A DNA stretch of 24,343 nt from Choristocarpus tenellus KU-1152 (GCA_964200185.2 CAXNAD020000216.1:1-24343); one strand, 5' to 3'. Counted from the stretch's first letter, positions 10,011 through 20,506 are shown. Numbers and translations: made by a program. The notes: generated by a model not told the origin, from the letters alone.

Positions 10011-11419
10011 ATCATTACAACTGTTGAGTCTCATTTGACATAGGGCCATGGCGATTTGTGATAAACCAGTCACGAAAAGGAGTTCTATGTACAAGTTCAG
10101 TTTGGTGCTTGTTACTATTCCAGAATCAGAGTTGATTACTGGGAATGGGCGGTGCGCTCATGAATCAAATCTTGGCATTTTGAGTATAACGCAATTTGGA
10201 TGTGTGCTGTAATGGGTGGCCAACAGACAGGGAAACTGGTGTGGTTTGAGTTGGGCTTGGGAACTCAAGAAAACTCCTCCTTCTGCTTGCTCACAGAAAT
10301 GCGCATGTTTTTTAGGGAGTAGGGTGATCCTAAAACACAAGGTACTGATAAAAAAAACGGTTTTTGAGTACAATGGACAATGTAACTGCAAAAAACTGGC
10401 GTAATGTACACTGGACAGTGCCGAAAATGAGAAATGTACCCTTTGGGAAATGTCGAAAAAAAGACATTCATGTTCCCTTCTCCACTTGTCACTGTTGGAT
10501 TGGATTTTAATTGCAATATAAATCAACACAGGTGCCCCCCTCAAATGACACAATTTGATCTCAAGGGAAGATTTTGTCGTACAACACAAAAACAAATGCC
10601 AGGCACTGGGTTTCGCTGAGGGTCAGGGATGCCCACACTCGTCGTAGATCACCCCTTCTGCCTGCTTCACCTCGAGAATGACATCAAATCGCTCACTGGT
10701 GGCTCCGCAAAATGTTTTTCCACCAACTGCACGATAAAAGAGGCTTTGTGGGATATTTCCTGAGAGAACTCTATCTCAAAATTTACGGCACAGGAAATAA
10801 TGGTGAGTGAGGGTAAAAGGCAATGTAGCAAGGGTGAAGTGTGAGGAGTGAGGGCAATGAGGTGAACCAAGCCAGGAGCGAGAGGTAGAGGAGATATCGC
10901 AAGGTTTACAAAATGGTCTGGAGTGCATGAGTTTCGTTGTGCAAATGTGGTTGTGAATAGAGCAAGGGATATCTTTTCAGTGATGGTTTCTTGTTCATCA
11001 CCCAATCAAGAAAAGAACTCGGATCATATTCTTGTTGAATGCCTGTGTAGCAAGATGTCATGTTATGCTGTATCAAATCTATGCACCTCTTTCAGTGACT
11101 TTCCCAGCTCAGTCTGGTTCTTCGGAATTTCCATGACTCTATGAAGGAAGAACCATTAATAATATCACACTCATAGGGTCTATTGTTGAATCAGAACCTG
11201 GATGGAATTCATGGGGTCCCACCTTCCGTCACAAATAATTGCTCAAAGGAAAGGGGGAACAAAGAAAAGGGAGGCTTGTGGGCTTGACTGCTTGAGATGG
11301 AGGGATCGAGGTGGGGTAGAATAGAGTAATGCCAGCAACTTCATAAAAAAAGCTCGGGCATGTCCCATGTGACAACATCGCCTTATGGACATTCTTCACC
11401 TGCTTGAGGTGGTGCAAAA
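10011..11419. other. Intergenic, no gene recognised
   Basis: A 145-codon - strand frame (10158-10595) is present but has no motif, is rich in Phe, Ser, Cys and His, and lacks supporting splice or promoter evidence. Nothing else is recognised. Confidence 0.4.
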
Positions 11420-11657
11420 GAGCCAAAGTAAACGAAGGGTACCCAGATTTTGACCATTTTGCATATTTAGTCTGTTTTCAATCTTTTGCACTTCACCTAT
11501 ATTTCTATGGATGAAGTTCTGAGGTTGAATTGAGAGTGTTTATTTCTCTACTGTTCAAAAATTCTCTGGCACAATTCAGAAAATACCGTGGACACAGTTA
11601 TAAAAAAAGTCGATATTTGCGCATTTTTTTTTGTCAGCATCCTTAAAGTGCTACTCT
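11420..11657 (+). mobile_element. MITE family 1, copy with decayed right end
   Basis: It starts GAGCCAAAGTAAACGAAGGG and follows the family interior (TTTTGACCATTTTGC, CAATCTTTTGCACTTCACC, GATGAAGTTCTGAGGTTGA, TATTTCTCTA, ATTCAGAAAATACC). Similarity fades after CTACTCT near 11657 and no TTTACTTTGACTC end is found. The copia element begins 28 bp further on. Confidence 0.8.
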
Positions 11658-11679
11658 AAACCTGCTCTGCAGCTACTGG

Positions 11680-11684
11680 TCTTG
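11680..11684. repeat. Target-site duplication, left (TCTTG)
   Basis: TCTTG directly abuts the 5' LTR and is repeated at 15383-15387 after the 3' LTR. Confidence 0.93.
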
Positions 11685-11925
11685 TGTCGAATAACCTAGT
11701 GTTATCCTCACGTTATCTGTGCTGATACAAGTAAACAACATAGCTTCTATGTACGTTGATCTTTTGTTTAGTACAATACAAAGTAGAAACGTACACAGCG
11801 GTACGTTTTGGTGGGTCAATGGGATACATGTATTACAAATGGATAATTAATAAGTGTGTGCTTGACCATGTAATTCAACTGCTGGCTTCCGGCGACGAGC
11901 CTTACGTGCGCCAAGCTTCTCAACA
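11685..11925 (+). repeat. 5' LTR, 241 bp
   Basis: It aligns over its length with 15104-15382, apart from scattered substitutions and one large length difference. It starts TGTCGAATAACC and ends CCAAGCTTCTCAACA. Confidence 0.95.
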
Positions 11926-12004
11926 CGCTTCAGCGCCTAACAAAAACTCTAGCTAGGGGAGGCGCAGCCGGACTGGTTTGTTTTGAATTGGTACTGCACC
12001 ACTC

Positions 12005-13117
12005 ATGGCCGCAGATGGGACCCAAACCAAACTCCTTCAACTAACGGACGACAACTATGCAGACTGGTTTGCTACAACCCGTGCATTTTTGGGGGCGAAG
12101 GGGGATATTGATGAGGCATCACAGCATAGGAGGGAACCTATCAGAGTGGGTGACATCGAATTCATCAAGGGTGAAGATGTCAGTGAAGACGAAGTCACCA
12201 AGGCCAAGAAGGCTTATGATGTCCTGCTGAGGAGCACCAGCGAGATTTACCGGTGCATAGTCCGGAATGCTGCCTCACCTTCAGGAGCCTGGAAACAACT
12301 ACGTGAACACTTCCTTATTCAGTCAGATGAGGAATAGCCAGACTCCAAAGGAAAGTTATGACGGTCAAGATGCCTCGGGGATCAGATCCCCAAATCACTT
12401 TCACGATGATGATGATGGGGCATGTTATGTCCGAACAGGTCCTAGAAATCGATATGTTAGACTGTTTGGATGAAGACTACCAGATCACCAAACACTACCT
12501 CCAGCACCATAATAAGAGTGAGCGTTCGAGGGCCACGATTCAACAAGCCGCTCGTTCGCGTTTCTTCTCACTACAACGGGAAGCAGCAGATCGCGGAGAG
12601 CTCGGGAGCGCTCTGGCCGAGAGGACCGTAAAAAGGGTTAACCGAGGAGTCAACCAAGGTACGACTGGTCATCGTACACACCCTGGGATGATAGGATCCC
12701 GTCCCAGAAGGCTGGCCAGGGCAAAAGAAATATGGACAATGTGCGGACTGGAAAAACACACAGGTCCTTGCACATATAAAGGACTGTGCTACAGCTGCGG
12801 GAGCAAAGGACACCGGCAAGCTGTTTGCTCTCAGAGGAGGGCAGGACCACCAAAGTCGGTGGGATATACATATCGCCAGAGGGCGACTCCGCACGAGGTG
12901 GCGGAAGAACTAGTTGGATCAGAGGAACCGGCTAGGCCAGGGCAGGACCACCAAAGTCGGTGGGAAATTCATATCGCCAGAGGGCGAATCCGGTAAGGTC
13001 GGTGGAAGTTCGAGGCTGGATCAGAGGAACCGGCTAGGACAGGAAGGAAGTCTAAGGACCATGTTAGTCGCTGTGACTGAGAATGGCAAGGTGAGAACGA
13101 ATGCTTTCGAAACATAG
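12005..13117 (+). pseudogene. gag: copia gag remnant (capsid and zinc knuckle)
   Basis: The gag reading starts at ATG 12005 with LLQLTDDNYADWFATTRAFL, the usual L...NY..W....L opening of copia Gag, and SPSGAWKQLREHF near 12285, then hits a stop at 12335-12337. Another frame continues from about 12358: DCLDEDYQITKHYLQHHNKS, a basic stretch, and the zinc knuckle CYSCGSKGHRQAVC near 12787-12828 (CX2CX4HX4C, all four ligands present). It ends at a stop at 12994-12996. After the knuckle a ~101-bp tandem duplication changes frame, and a short open stretch (ending 13117) continues from the second unit. The protein would bind and package element RNA; here it is split by at least one frameshift. Confidence 0.9.
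12840..13042 (+). repeat. Two-unit ~101-bp tandem repeat in gag
   Basis: GGCAGGACCACCAAAGTCGG occurs at 12840 and again at 12941. Both units run through TATCGCCAGAGGGCGA to GGATCAGAGGAACCGGCTAG. The units differ at several bases, so the duplication is not very recent. A period near 101 is not a multiple of three, so the second unit reads in a different frame. Confidence 0.9.
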
Positions 13118-15113
13118 TGTTTTGGTTCGGGGACTTCCAATAATGTGACGAAAGACCAAAAGTACATCTATGACTTCACCACATGTCCATAAGGCTGCGA
13201 AATGACTGTAGCTGACGGCACATCACTACCCATTATGGGGTATGGCAAGATTGATCTGGATTTCAATGTTGGCCGCGATGAGTGGGTGCATGTTACTCTG
13301 ACGTCTGTTTCATTTGTCCCGAATATAGCATGCAACCTTGTATCCTAAAGTTCTACTTGAAGGATGAGGACGATATAGTAGTGGTATTTTATTTGCTATC
13401 TGCTCACTTCCCTTCACATCTCCTGAGGACTATAGGACACATCATATCTACTCTCAGTCCAAGAGCTGGGGGGTGTTGAGAATAGTATCTCCTGGACTGA
13501 TCGAGAGGACAAGGGGAATATGAGATAGACGTTTATTGTTATGGAAGAAGGCGCGGCAGCTGATGCTGCTCATGCTACAAGACCGAGCCTTGCATATATT
13601 TATTGCGCCTGGGTCTCCGAGTGCAGGGTGATGCGCCCTTGATGCGACGTTCATGCCTAAGACACGCCAGGAGGCTAGGCGTATACATCAGGAACTAGAC
13701 CGCCTAACCATTGATAACAGGAAGTGGAGACCGGATGCTGAGGTCACCATTATGCAAGCTCCTTTGATTTCTGTTGTTTTATTTTGTAAGAGTTCCATTG
13801 TTTGATATTGTTTGTCTGTTCCCATAGAGACTACCCTTGTGATGTGTGCGAGTGATGATTCTATTAGAGTGTTAGCGAATGAGCTCCCTCCAGATCCAAG
13901 ACTGTAAGAGCAGCATGTAGCTCTCCTGAATGTGATTCATGGGATCGAGCTAGAGCAGAAGAGATTTTTGTACGTCTATGTGATAGTTGTGGTAAATGGT
14001 CTGGAAAGATCGTACGTTTGATCAAGGCACTTTATGGCACCAAAAGGGCAAGCAGAGAGTTTAATAATCTGTTGATGCACGTTTTGGAAAAGTGTGGTTT
14101 TGAGCAATGCAAAGCAGACCCTTGTATGTTACGCTATGTAAGAGACGGTGTTGTTTGTGCTGTGATAGCCCCCCACGTAGATGATCTATTGGTAGCTGGT
14201 AAAATTGATGTTTTGATTTGGGTTCGCTCTAGGATCAAAGAGCAGTTTTCCAAGGAGATTTTGGTGATATTAAGTTTTATATGGGTTGTGAGATTTCACG
14301 TGACAGAACTGCACAGACTGTCACCATCAGTCAGACTAGGTACATGAAGAGTGTCAAAGATTTGGTGTGGATGGGGTAAAGAAGAGGTCGGTACCCCATG
14401 ATTTCTCAAGGACTCTAGACAAGAGTGAGAATGATCCAAGTGTTGATGAAAATACACCGTACAGAGTGGCAGTTAGTAGTTTGATGTGGGCATCTGTTAT
14501 GACTAGGCTTGATATTGCAAATGCAGTTTGTGAAGTTGCCAAGTACAGTAGTAATTCCAAAGTCACTCATTGGCGTGCAGTCAAATGTATTTTAGCATAT
14601 TCGAATACGTGTCCCAGTGTTGGATTGAGTTTTGGTGGTTTTAGTATTGAGTGTGAGTTGAGTTCGTACGCTGATGCTAGTTATGCCGGAGACTGGAATG
14701 ATCGTAGATCAGTGACTGGAGGAGCAATTGTGTTTGCGAGAGGAGCAATATCTTGGATGTCAAAGGCGCAAAGAGTTGTAGCTCTATCTTCCATAGAGAG
14801 TGAATACATAGCACTTAGTAGTGTGGCACAGGAATTACTGTTCTTGAGAAGTGTTTTTGAGTTTATTCAGCCACAGTTGCCTATGCGTTGCATTGACTCT
14901 ACTAGAACAAAGCACATTGATGTCCGGCATCATTTTTTTAGGGATTTGTCTAGAAAAGGAGAGATTTGTGTTGTTTTTGTTGGTAGTTCAAACCAGAGGG
15001 CAGATGTATTGACCAAGAATTTGCCAGTTCAAGTTTTTAGACATGTGTGTTTTTATTTTTGTGATTGTTTGAGAGTTAATACTTGTTTTCAGCAAGGGGA
15101 GGATGTCGAATAA
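13118..15113 (+). pseudogene. pol: copia pol remnant (protease, RT, RNase H; integrase lost)
   Basis: Protease: FGSGTSNNVT at about 13121-13150 corresponds to the D-S-G-[AT]-S active site, with the catalytic Asp now Gly (13124-13126). A TAA at 13190-13192 interrupts it, and VADGTSLPIMGYGKIDL follows, ending at TAA 13346-13348. Integrase: no HHCC or DDE motif was found before MPKTRQEARR (about 13650), which opens the RT linker. RT: IVRLIKALYGTKRASREFNN near 14010, then HVDDLLVAG (14174-14200), where the family has YVDD. Frameshifts lie near 14255-14262 and 14350-14360. RNase H: SYADASYAGDWNDRRSVTGG, SSIESEYIAL and ADVLTKNLP. The frame stops at TAA 15111-15113, just inside the 3' LTR. In an active element this polyprotein would copy and integrate the element; here it cannot. 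Confidence 0.92.
15091..15103 (+). other. Polypurine tract
   Basis: AGCAAGGGGAGGA immediately precedes the 3' LTR, the normal position for priming plus-strand DNA synthesis. Confidence 0.85.
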
Positions 15114-15382
15114 CCTAGTGTTATCCTTACGTTATCTGTGCTGATACAAGTAAACAACATAGCTTGTATGTACGTTGATCTTTAGTTTAGTACAATACAA
15201 GGTAGTAACGTACACAGCGGTATGTTATGGTGGGTCAATGGGATATTACAAATGGTATAATGGTACAATAGCATCAAGTGGACAATACCCTGTGGATAAT
15301 TAACAATTCAGTGTGTGCTTTACCATGTAATTCAACTGCTAGCTTCTGGCGACAAGCCTTACGTGTGCCAAGCTTCTCAACA
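15104..15382 (+). repeat. 3' LTR, 279 bp
   Basis: It matches the 5' LTR from TGTCGAATAACC to CAAGCTTCTCAACA. It is 38 bp longer, because it carries extra sequence around 15254-15300 (GGTATAATGGTACAATAGCA and following bases) and lacks a few bases of the 5' copy. Confidence 0.95.
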
Positions 15383-15387
15383 TCTTG
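15383..15387. repeat. Target-site duplication, right (TCTTG)
   Basis: Exact repeat of the five bases before the 5' LTR. Confidence 0.93.
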
Positions 15388-15494
15388 TGCTTGGATGCTC
15401 CGTCCAGTCTCTTGCCCAAGCATTGGCATATATGCTGTTGCCCATTCAGGTCTACCCCTAGTTCTTGTTTGGTATAACCCCGTGTCCTACACGT

Positions 15495-15674
15495 AACAGT
15501 CGATTTCAAAAATTGAGGATGGGCTTGACCCAAAATTGACGGGGATAAAGTGTCGATATGTAAAAAAAAAATGACAATACAAAAAAAAAAATATCGACAC
15601 TTTATCCCAGTCAATTTTGGGTCAAGCCCATCTTCAATGAAAAGCTCCATCCTCAATTTTTGAAATCGACTGTT
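15495..15674. mobile_element. Foldback palindrome element, copy 2
   Basis: Arms at 15493-15559 and 15591-15676 are reverse complements around an A-rich loop (15560-15590). The ends read AACAGTCGATTTC, as in the element at 1715. The left arm lacks 19 bases (GGAGCTTTTCATTGAAGAT) that the right arm and the other copy keep. The missing part lies between short GAT repeats, as expected for slippage. The arms continue inward beyond copy 1 with GATAAAGTGTCGATAT. Flanks ACGT and ACAT match at three of four bases, so the target duplication is tentative. Confidence 0.9.
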
Positions 15675-15676
15675 AC

Positions 15677-15924
15677 ATGGATATCTGGCCGTAGGACTCG
15701 TGCTATTGGAATCGTTGAGTTGCCCAAGAAGTTGGACAAAGTATCTAAGGAAGAAATGAAATATGATTGAGGAGGGTGTCTAGGTATACGTGTATTCTAC
15801 GTGTTTTGTTTGGAGGTCGGGATGGTTGGGAGAAGGGTGACTAGTGATTACTGAGGAGGAATTGGGGCTATCTTCCTTGTTAGCATGTACTAAACACGCT
15901 GAGTTGAGAGAAGGATATCCTCGA

Positions 15925-15988
<64 letters not shown>

Positions 15989-17212
15989 CTCTTAAGTGAT
16001 GAGGTGCTTATATATATATAAATCTATGCACCTTTCACTCAGGCCACTAGAGGATTCCCAGAGCTCCTGGGCTGTGTGGTTGTAGATATACTTTTGAATT
16101 TGATAGCCCTGGAAGATTCCTGAATGATCAGACAGAGCATGTTCGTGAATCACTGCCAACATCACCCTGGGAGTCGTTATTTATAGTGTGAGCTTCGAAA
16201 GAAAATGATAATCACACCAAACGCCTTTTGAAGTGATACGTTTGAACACCTGGCTTAGCATGGACACATCTGCCATCAGACCTTGAATATTGTCCTGTTT
16301 GCAGGGTTTATGGATGGAACTATCGTTGTATTCAACCAGGACAACAACTCAACTGTAGTGTCGCGAGTCTATTGCCAGAGAAGTATTCTGAAGGAGATTA
16401 GAGAGAAAAGACATAGTTCAACATCACTCACAAGGCAGATGTCCAGAAAAAGAGATGAAATGGAGCTGTGGGCATAACGACATATAATTGCATACTAGTA
16501 GTACGCAAAATAACCACAAGTGCATGGAATTTGCTACTAATAACACACCTTTCTAACCTCTCTTGCTTCACTTGCAGAACTCTCACCCTCCCTCGAGAAC
16601 CTCAGAAACACCGTATGGTACGGATGTCATTCTCCATCTTCTATTTGTTGCCGTCCCTGATGACCTGGTGAATATGATCCAAGTACCACCAGGCTTAAAG
16701 TGGCGGCTGTCCATTTCGGGCCAATTTTTTATGTCGCGATTTTTGGATGATTTGGTTGCATACGTCGAATGGTTAACGTAAGTAGTCTTTTCCTGGTTAT
16801 GGCCCAAATGGACACCCTGGTGTAGACCCCCCTCCCCTCCCAGATACTTTGGGTCACCAGGCAACATAAGAGTGGAAAGTGATTCTCTCGTATGTGTAGG
16901 TCGAAGGCTAGTTCTGTACTGTAGAGATCCATGTTCTTTCTATCCATCTTACCAATTGTTCGAAGCAATACTCTAGCGGAACAGAACTATCACTTGCATG
17001 GCAATTTTCCTTCGGCTGCCTCATCTCACTCTTCCGGCATGATGAAGTGATTGAGGTTATGCAAGGCAACCTCGACCAACATAAAATTTAGGGAGGCGTA
17101 TCTACAACCGTTTCATGTGTTTAAAACCACAATTTTATCCCGTAAGACTAGCAAGCACATGTCACATCAACTCATTGGTTACAGCTACCGTAGTTTGCCG
17201 TAATTCCTCATA
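15677..17212. other. Intergenic or unrecognised exons
   Basis: It holds the AT/GT microsatellite and no clear gene. A short frame after an acceptor-like TGTTTGCAG at about 16305 reads GFMDGTIVVFNQDNNSTVV, reminiscent of one WD40 strand pair. A second open frame after CACTTGCAG (about 16576-16780) has no motif. Either could be an exon of a + strand gene. Confidence 0.35.
15925..15986. repeat. (AT)n(GT)n compound microsatellite
   Basis: AT units from 15925 to 15952 pass directly into GT units up to 15986. Confidence 0.95.
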
Positions 17213-19625
17213 ATGAACACTGTGCACAATCCTGGTTTTCGTGCCAGAGGGAAACGCGGGGATGACGGACTGCGAAAGTGGAGCATCGATCCGGTGCTAC
17301 CACCTAGTAGTGGAGAGATGCTGTATGAAGATCTACCACCTGTTGTCGCCGCCATTGAAGGTAGCATTCCAAGCCAGTCTTGGATGAGCGCACCTGTTGC
17401 TATTTGGCCTCTTGGTTCTATTGTTAAACCGTCGCAAATGTATTTCTACCCCGTCTTCGATGAGTAGCAAGAGTCGATTTCGACCCACTATCTCCTTCTA
17501 CATGTACAAGGTGCTGCTGCAAGAAAGGATGATGCGCTAAGTCTTTTCATTCCGACGTAGTCTCCAGTGGAGTTAGGGAGTTACGTTAGGTATTCATGCA
17601 TTTGGATGATCTAACTGCTGCGGAGGGCTGAACAATTGAGATGTGAACCATCTTGGCACTCCTCTTTTCCTTGGATTAATTTAATAAGCATGATCATCCC
17701 CGTTGAACCCCCCTCTGACCTCGCACTACAAAAAGATTGCCGGGTTCTGCAGGGGGGGAACGAAGTCAATGTTTACGATGACGAGGAGCTGGGAGTACAG
17801 GCGATAGAAGTAGTGGGGAGAAGGGTGGCACTAATCTTCCCGTGCAGTTCAATTCTACGACATCTATGCATGCACATCAAGGTTCGGAAATCACACACAC
17901 CCAGATTTGCACCTATTGGACCTATCTCACAATGATTGGACTGGTCCTTAATCAGAGTAAACATACAGCTTGATGTTTACATTTCACCTAGCACAGTACT
18001 AGAAATGGAACTGTATACTACCGTCAGGGGTCTAGCAATGAAGTCAAAGAGTAGGTCGGTGTTACGTTGCTGGACATAGTGTTCTAGAAGAAATTATTCA
18101 TTTTACAGATGGACAACCTGGGCTTACATCATCGTTTATCTATGCGTATCTATGCCTGAAATATTTTGCAGAGATTTTCTATGCGGTCATGACATATCAT
18201 CGACATCATTGTGCTCCTACTCTCATACCCGTTACACAGATACTAGATAAGTTTGCATCCTTCGAGATCGAGATTGTGGATGACACCAGTCGATACCGAC
18301 AGATTGACGTGAGGTATGTACCATAAATCGTGTGTTGATCGTAACGTGATTCTCCAATATGATCAACTTGAAATGGATAAGAGTTCAACTACTGAAGAAA
18401 TGAGTAGAAAATGCACTAAACAAGAACAGCACTACGATCCGATAGTCTGGAGTATGACTGAGGTGTACATTCATTCCATAAAAAACCCCTCTGAAAATGA
18501 TGTATTTCAACTGCTCTAGCTTATAGTTAACTATTACTGTGCCTGTAGCATGTGTTTACAAACCTTCTCTGAGTTCAGAGTGTGGCTATACAGAGGGAAC
18601 AGATTGATTGATGTAGCATCAAATGCAAAAAACAGCATGACGCAATGAAGTTTTACTCGAAGTGAGCCAAATTATATGAGACGTAGCCAGGTTTTGACCA
18701 ATTTGCTTTTTGAGTCTGTTTTTCAATCTTTTGCAATTCACCTTTATTTCTACGAAGTTCTAAGTTTTACTTGAGAGTGCTTATTTCTCTATGGTTTGAA
18801 ACTTTTCTGACACGATTCACAAAACATCCCATACATCTTTGTAGAAAAAACAACTTTTGAATATATTTGTCAGAATCCATCATAAAATGCATCATTGGGT
18901 ACCTCTCTTTTACTTTGACCAGTGCATTTTAGCAAATTGTATTCCAGAGGACAAAAAGTGATCATTCCAATACAGAGAGAGGAGTTACCACAGCAAAACA
19001 GTCTTATGTATATATTATGCACCTTCTTCAAGGATAGATACATTTCATCATGAAATAATCCTAGGCTTCTTCCATGTAGATCCATCCTTGAATACAATAC
19101 AGCTGTAGAGTTGCATGCCTTGTTTCAATTTGAGATAGGTTTTCTTCTTTCATGCCTTTGTATGAGATCTGGTTTGATCAGCCTTACACCAAGAAACAGC
19201 TGCAAAAAATCCCAAGCTATTGGGAACCGAGAGGCTCATCAACAAAAAATTACTCTAAAGCCCTTTAAAATCTTCTTGGAAGTAGAAATCATCACTAAGT
19301 TTCAGCTAAGTATTGCCCTACTTCATCTCTCCCACTCTCCCTCACAACAACTCGACATAATCCTAGCAACAATCGCAGCCTGGTCACCATCGATGGAGAT
19401 CGAGCCTCCCTCCCCCTGCAGGCTGGAGGCAGTGGAGGTTGGCAGTACATCAACATGGATCTTGAGCACATTGTGCGAGTGGCTTTTGGATCGGGTTACC
19501 TCACAACATGTCAGATCACACTGCACCCCAGTTTGTGGGTGGCTAAGTTATTTTTTCAGGACAAGCGGTACTCGGATTTTGAGCTCCCAGAATACCTCAG
19601 GGCCACAGGAAAACAAGAGCTATGA
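17213..19625 (+). CDS. CFAP20-domain protein (four-exon model)
   Basis: Exons: 17213-17293, 17753-17881, 18240-18313 and 19379-19625, giving 176 residues; CFAP20 is a little under 200. CFA20-domain proteins include the inner-junction protein of ciliary doublet microtubules. Family-like segments: exon 1 RGKRGDDGLRKWSI; exon 2 NVYDDEELGVQAIEVVGRRV; exon 3 ILDKFASFEIEIVDDTSRYR; exon 4 GGWQYINMDLEHIVRVAFGS, then LFFQDKRYSDFELPEYLR, matching the conserved W..I...L........G..Y......I....R.I.F.D..Y...ELP pattern. Splice sites: TTCTGCAG|GGG; ATCAAG|GTTCGG; TTACACAG|ATA; GTGAG|GTATGT; AATCGCAG|CCT. All phases agree (0, 0, 2/1). It stops at TGA 19623-19625. Exon 1 is the weakest: donor CCG|GTGCTA is poor, its frame stays open past it, and the usual N-terminal F..G.F segment is absent, so another first exon may exist. 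A MITE sits in intron 3. Confidence 0.85.
18664..18920 (+). mobile_element. MITE family 1, intronic copy
   Basis: This 257-bp copy starts GAGCCAAATTATATGAG and ends CTCTTTTACTTTGACC. The interior follows the family (CCAGGTTTTGACCAATTTGC, CAATCTTTTGCAATTCACC, GAAGTTCTAAGTTTTACTTG, ATTCACAAAACATCCC). AGT flanks both ends, a possible 3-bp target duplication. It lies inside intron 3 of the CFAP20-like gene, in the sense orientation. Confidence 0.88.
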
Positions 19626-19736
19626 ATGTTTTTCAGTCAAAGTAGATCTTAATCTAAGAAAATTATGGACAACGTTGGTTGTGGTTGTCAATACCTGACA
19701 CATTAGTTAGAACCGATCAGTGAATATTTTAAACAG

Positions 19737-20190
19737 AAAATAACTGCAGATGGCCCTAACAAAGTTTCTCTGCAAGGAGAGTGGACTGATCATTTTGTGC
19801 ACTTGAGGGAGACTCAGAACTCTGTATTCGGATGTCATACATCAATAACACCTTCTCCAAGGCATGAGGAGCTTTTCGTGCCTGTCAGTGACTTGCAAGG
19901 CAAGGTAGGTATATCACCGCATTCAGGAAGCGAGTCACTCACCATTTCTTCCCCTAGTGGCTATGACATCCCATACAGAAGGACTCATGTCTACGCACAC
20001 AGATGTACACATAGCTGCCAATACACTAACTCTTCTTTACCCCCGAGCGCAGGGAAGCTATGGGCAAATGCATGCCCCTGCAATCATCTGTACTCCCAAC
20101 CTGAAATCCGAGCTCCCTGAATCAGAACCTGAACTACAAGTAGTACCAACCCAAGCTGGCCTGGAAGGGTGCCAAAAGCACTTTGCCTAG
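19737..20190 (+). CDS. Two candidate exons, unknown protein C-terminus
   Basis: Exon 19737-19904 follows TTTTAAACAG, is open for exactly 56 codons (KITADGPNKVSLQGEWTDHF near its start, RHEELFVPVSDLQGK at its end) and closes with the strong donor GGCAAG|GTAGGT. Exon 20053-20190 follows a pyrimidine-rich acceptor (CCCCGAGCGCAG), reads GSYGQMHAPAIICTPNLKSE and ends at TAG after 45 codons. Both are phase 0. No family is recognised. They start 111 bp after the CFAP20-like stop. Since that exon has no usable donor in frame before its TGA, they are either a separate gene or an alternative 3' end. CFAP20DC-type proteins do carry long variable tails, so the second idea is worth testing. Confidence 0.5.
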
Positions 20191-20506
20191 CACATGGTAT
20201 AATATGACCTCTCAAGAATCTCAAAATGTGACCAGATAGCGCTCGAGTCGTCAAGAACTGTTCTCTCTCTGTGGAACCTGTTCTGACAAAATTTCAAACG
20301 CTGTGGAGACACCAAAAGCAAGACAGGTCTGGTGCATGGGTGCTGAAAACTCTTTACATTGCCCCCTTATCACACCACATCCAAGAACATGCATGGTGCT
20401 ACCCAGCAGTCTGCCAATAGTGTTCAGGGAGTGAGCGGTTCATGACTCTTGGAATAGTTCATTGCACTATTCCGTACATATTTTCTTGAGATTTGCAGGT
20501 GACACC

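Larger units (their letters stand above)
11685..15382 (+). mobile_element. Ty1/copia-type LTR retrotransposon (defective)
   Basis: This is a whole 3,698-bp insertion. Long terminal repeats start TGTCGAATAACC and end TTCTCAACA (TG...CA). The host bases TCTTG occur immediately before and after, a perfect 5-bp target-site duplication. A polypurine tract precedes the 3' LTR. The order gag (zinc knuckle), protease, reverse transcriptase, RNase H is that of copia-type elements. An integrase domain of the normal 1 kb or more cannot fit and was not seen between protease and RT. Stops, frameshifts and lost catalytic residues show it is dead. No clear primer-binding site for a tRNA 3' end follows the 5' LTR; priming by an internal tRNA fragment is possible but not shown. 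Confidence 0.97.

Noticed and set aside
10158-10595. 145-codon - strand open frame
   Set aside because: No motif, unusual composition (many Phe, Ser, His, Cys), no splice or homology support; likely chance.
12005-12337. First gag frame as a stand-alone host gene
   Set aside because: Its position just inside the 5' LTR and the copia Gag motifs show it belongs to the retrotransposon.
16303-16380. Possible WD40 strand (GFMDGTIVVFNQDNNSTVV)
   Set aside because: Only one repeat-like segment and no good donor; kept only as a remark in the intergenic entry.
19111-19698. 195-codon + strand open frame
   Set aside because: It overlaps exon 4 of the CFAP20-like gene in another frame; that other frame shows clear family conservation and this one has no motif.
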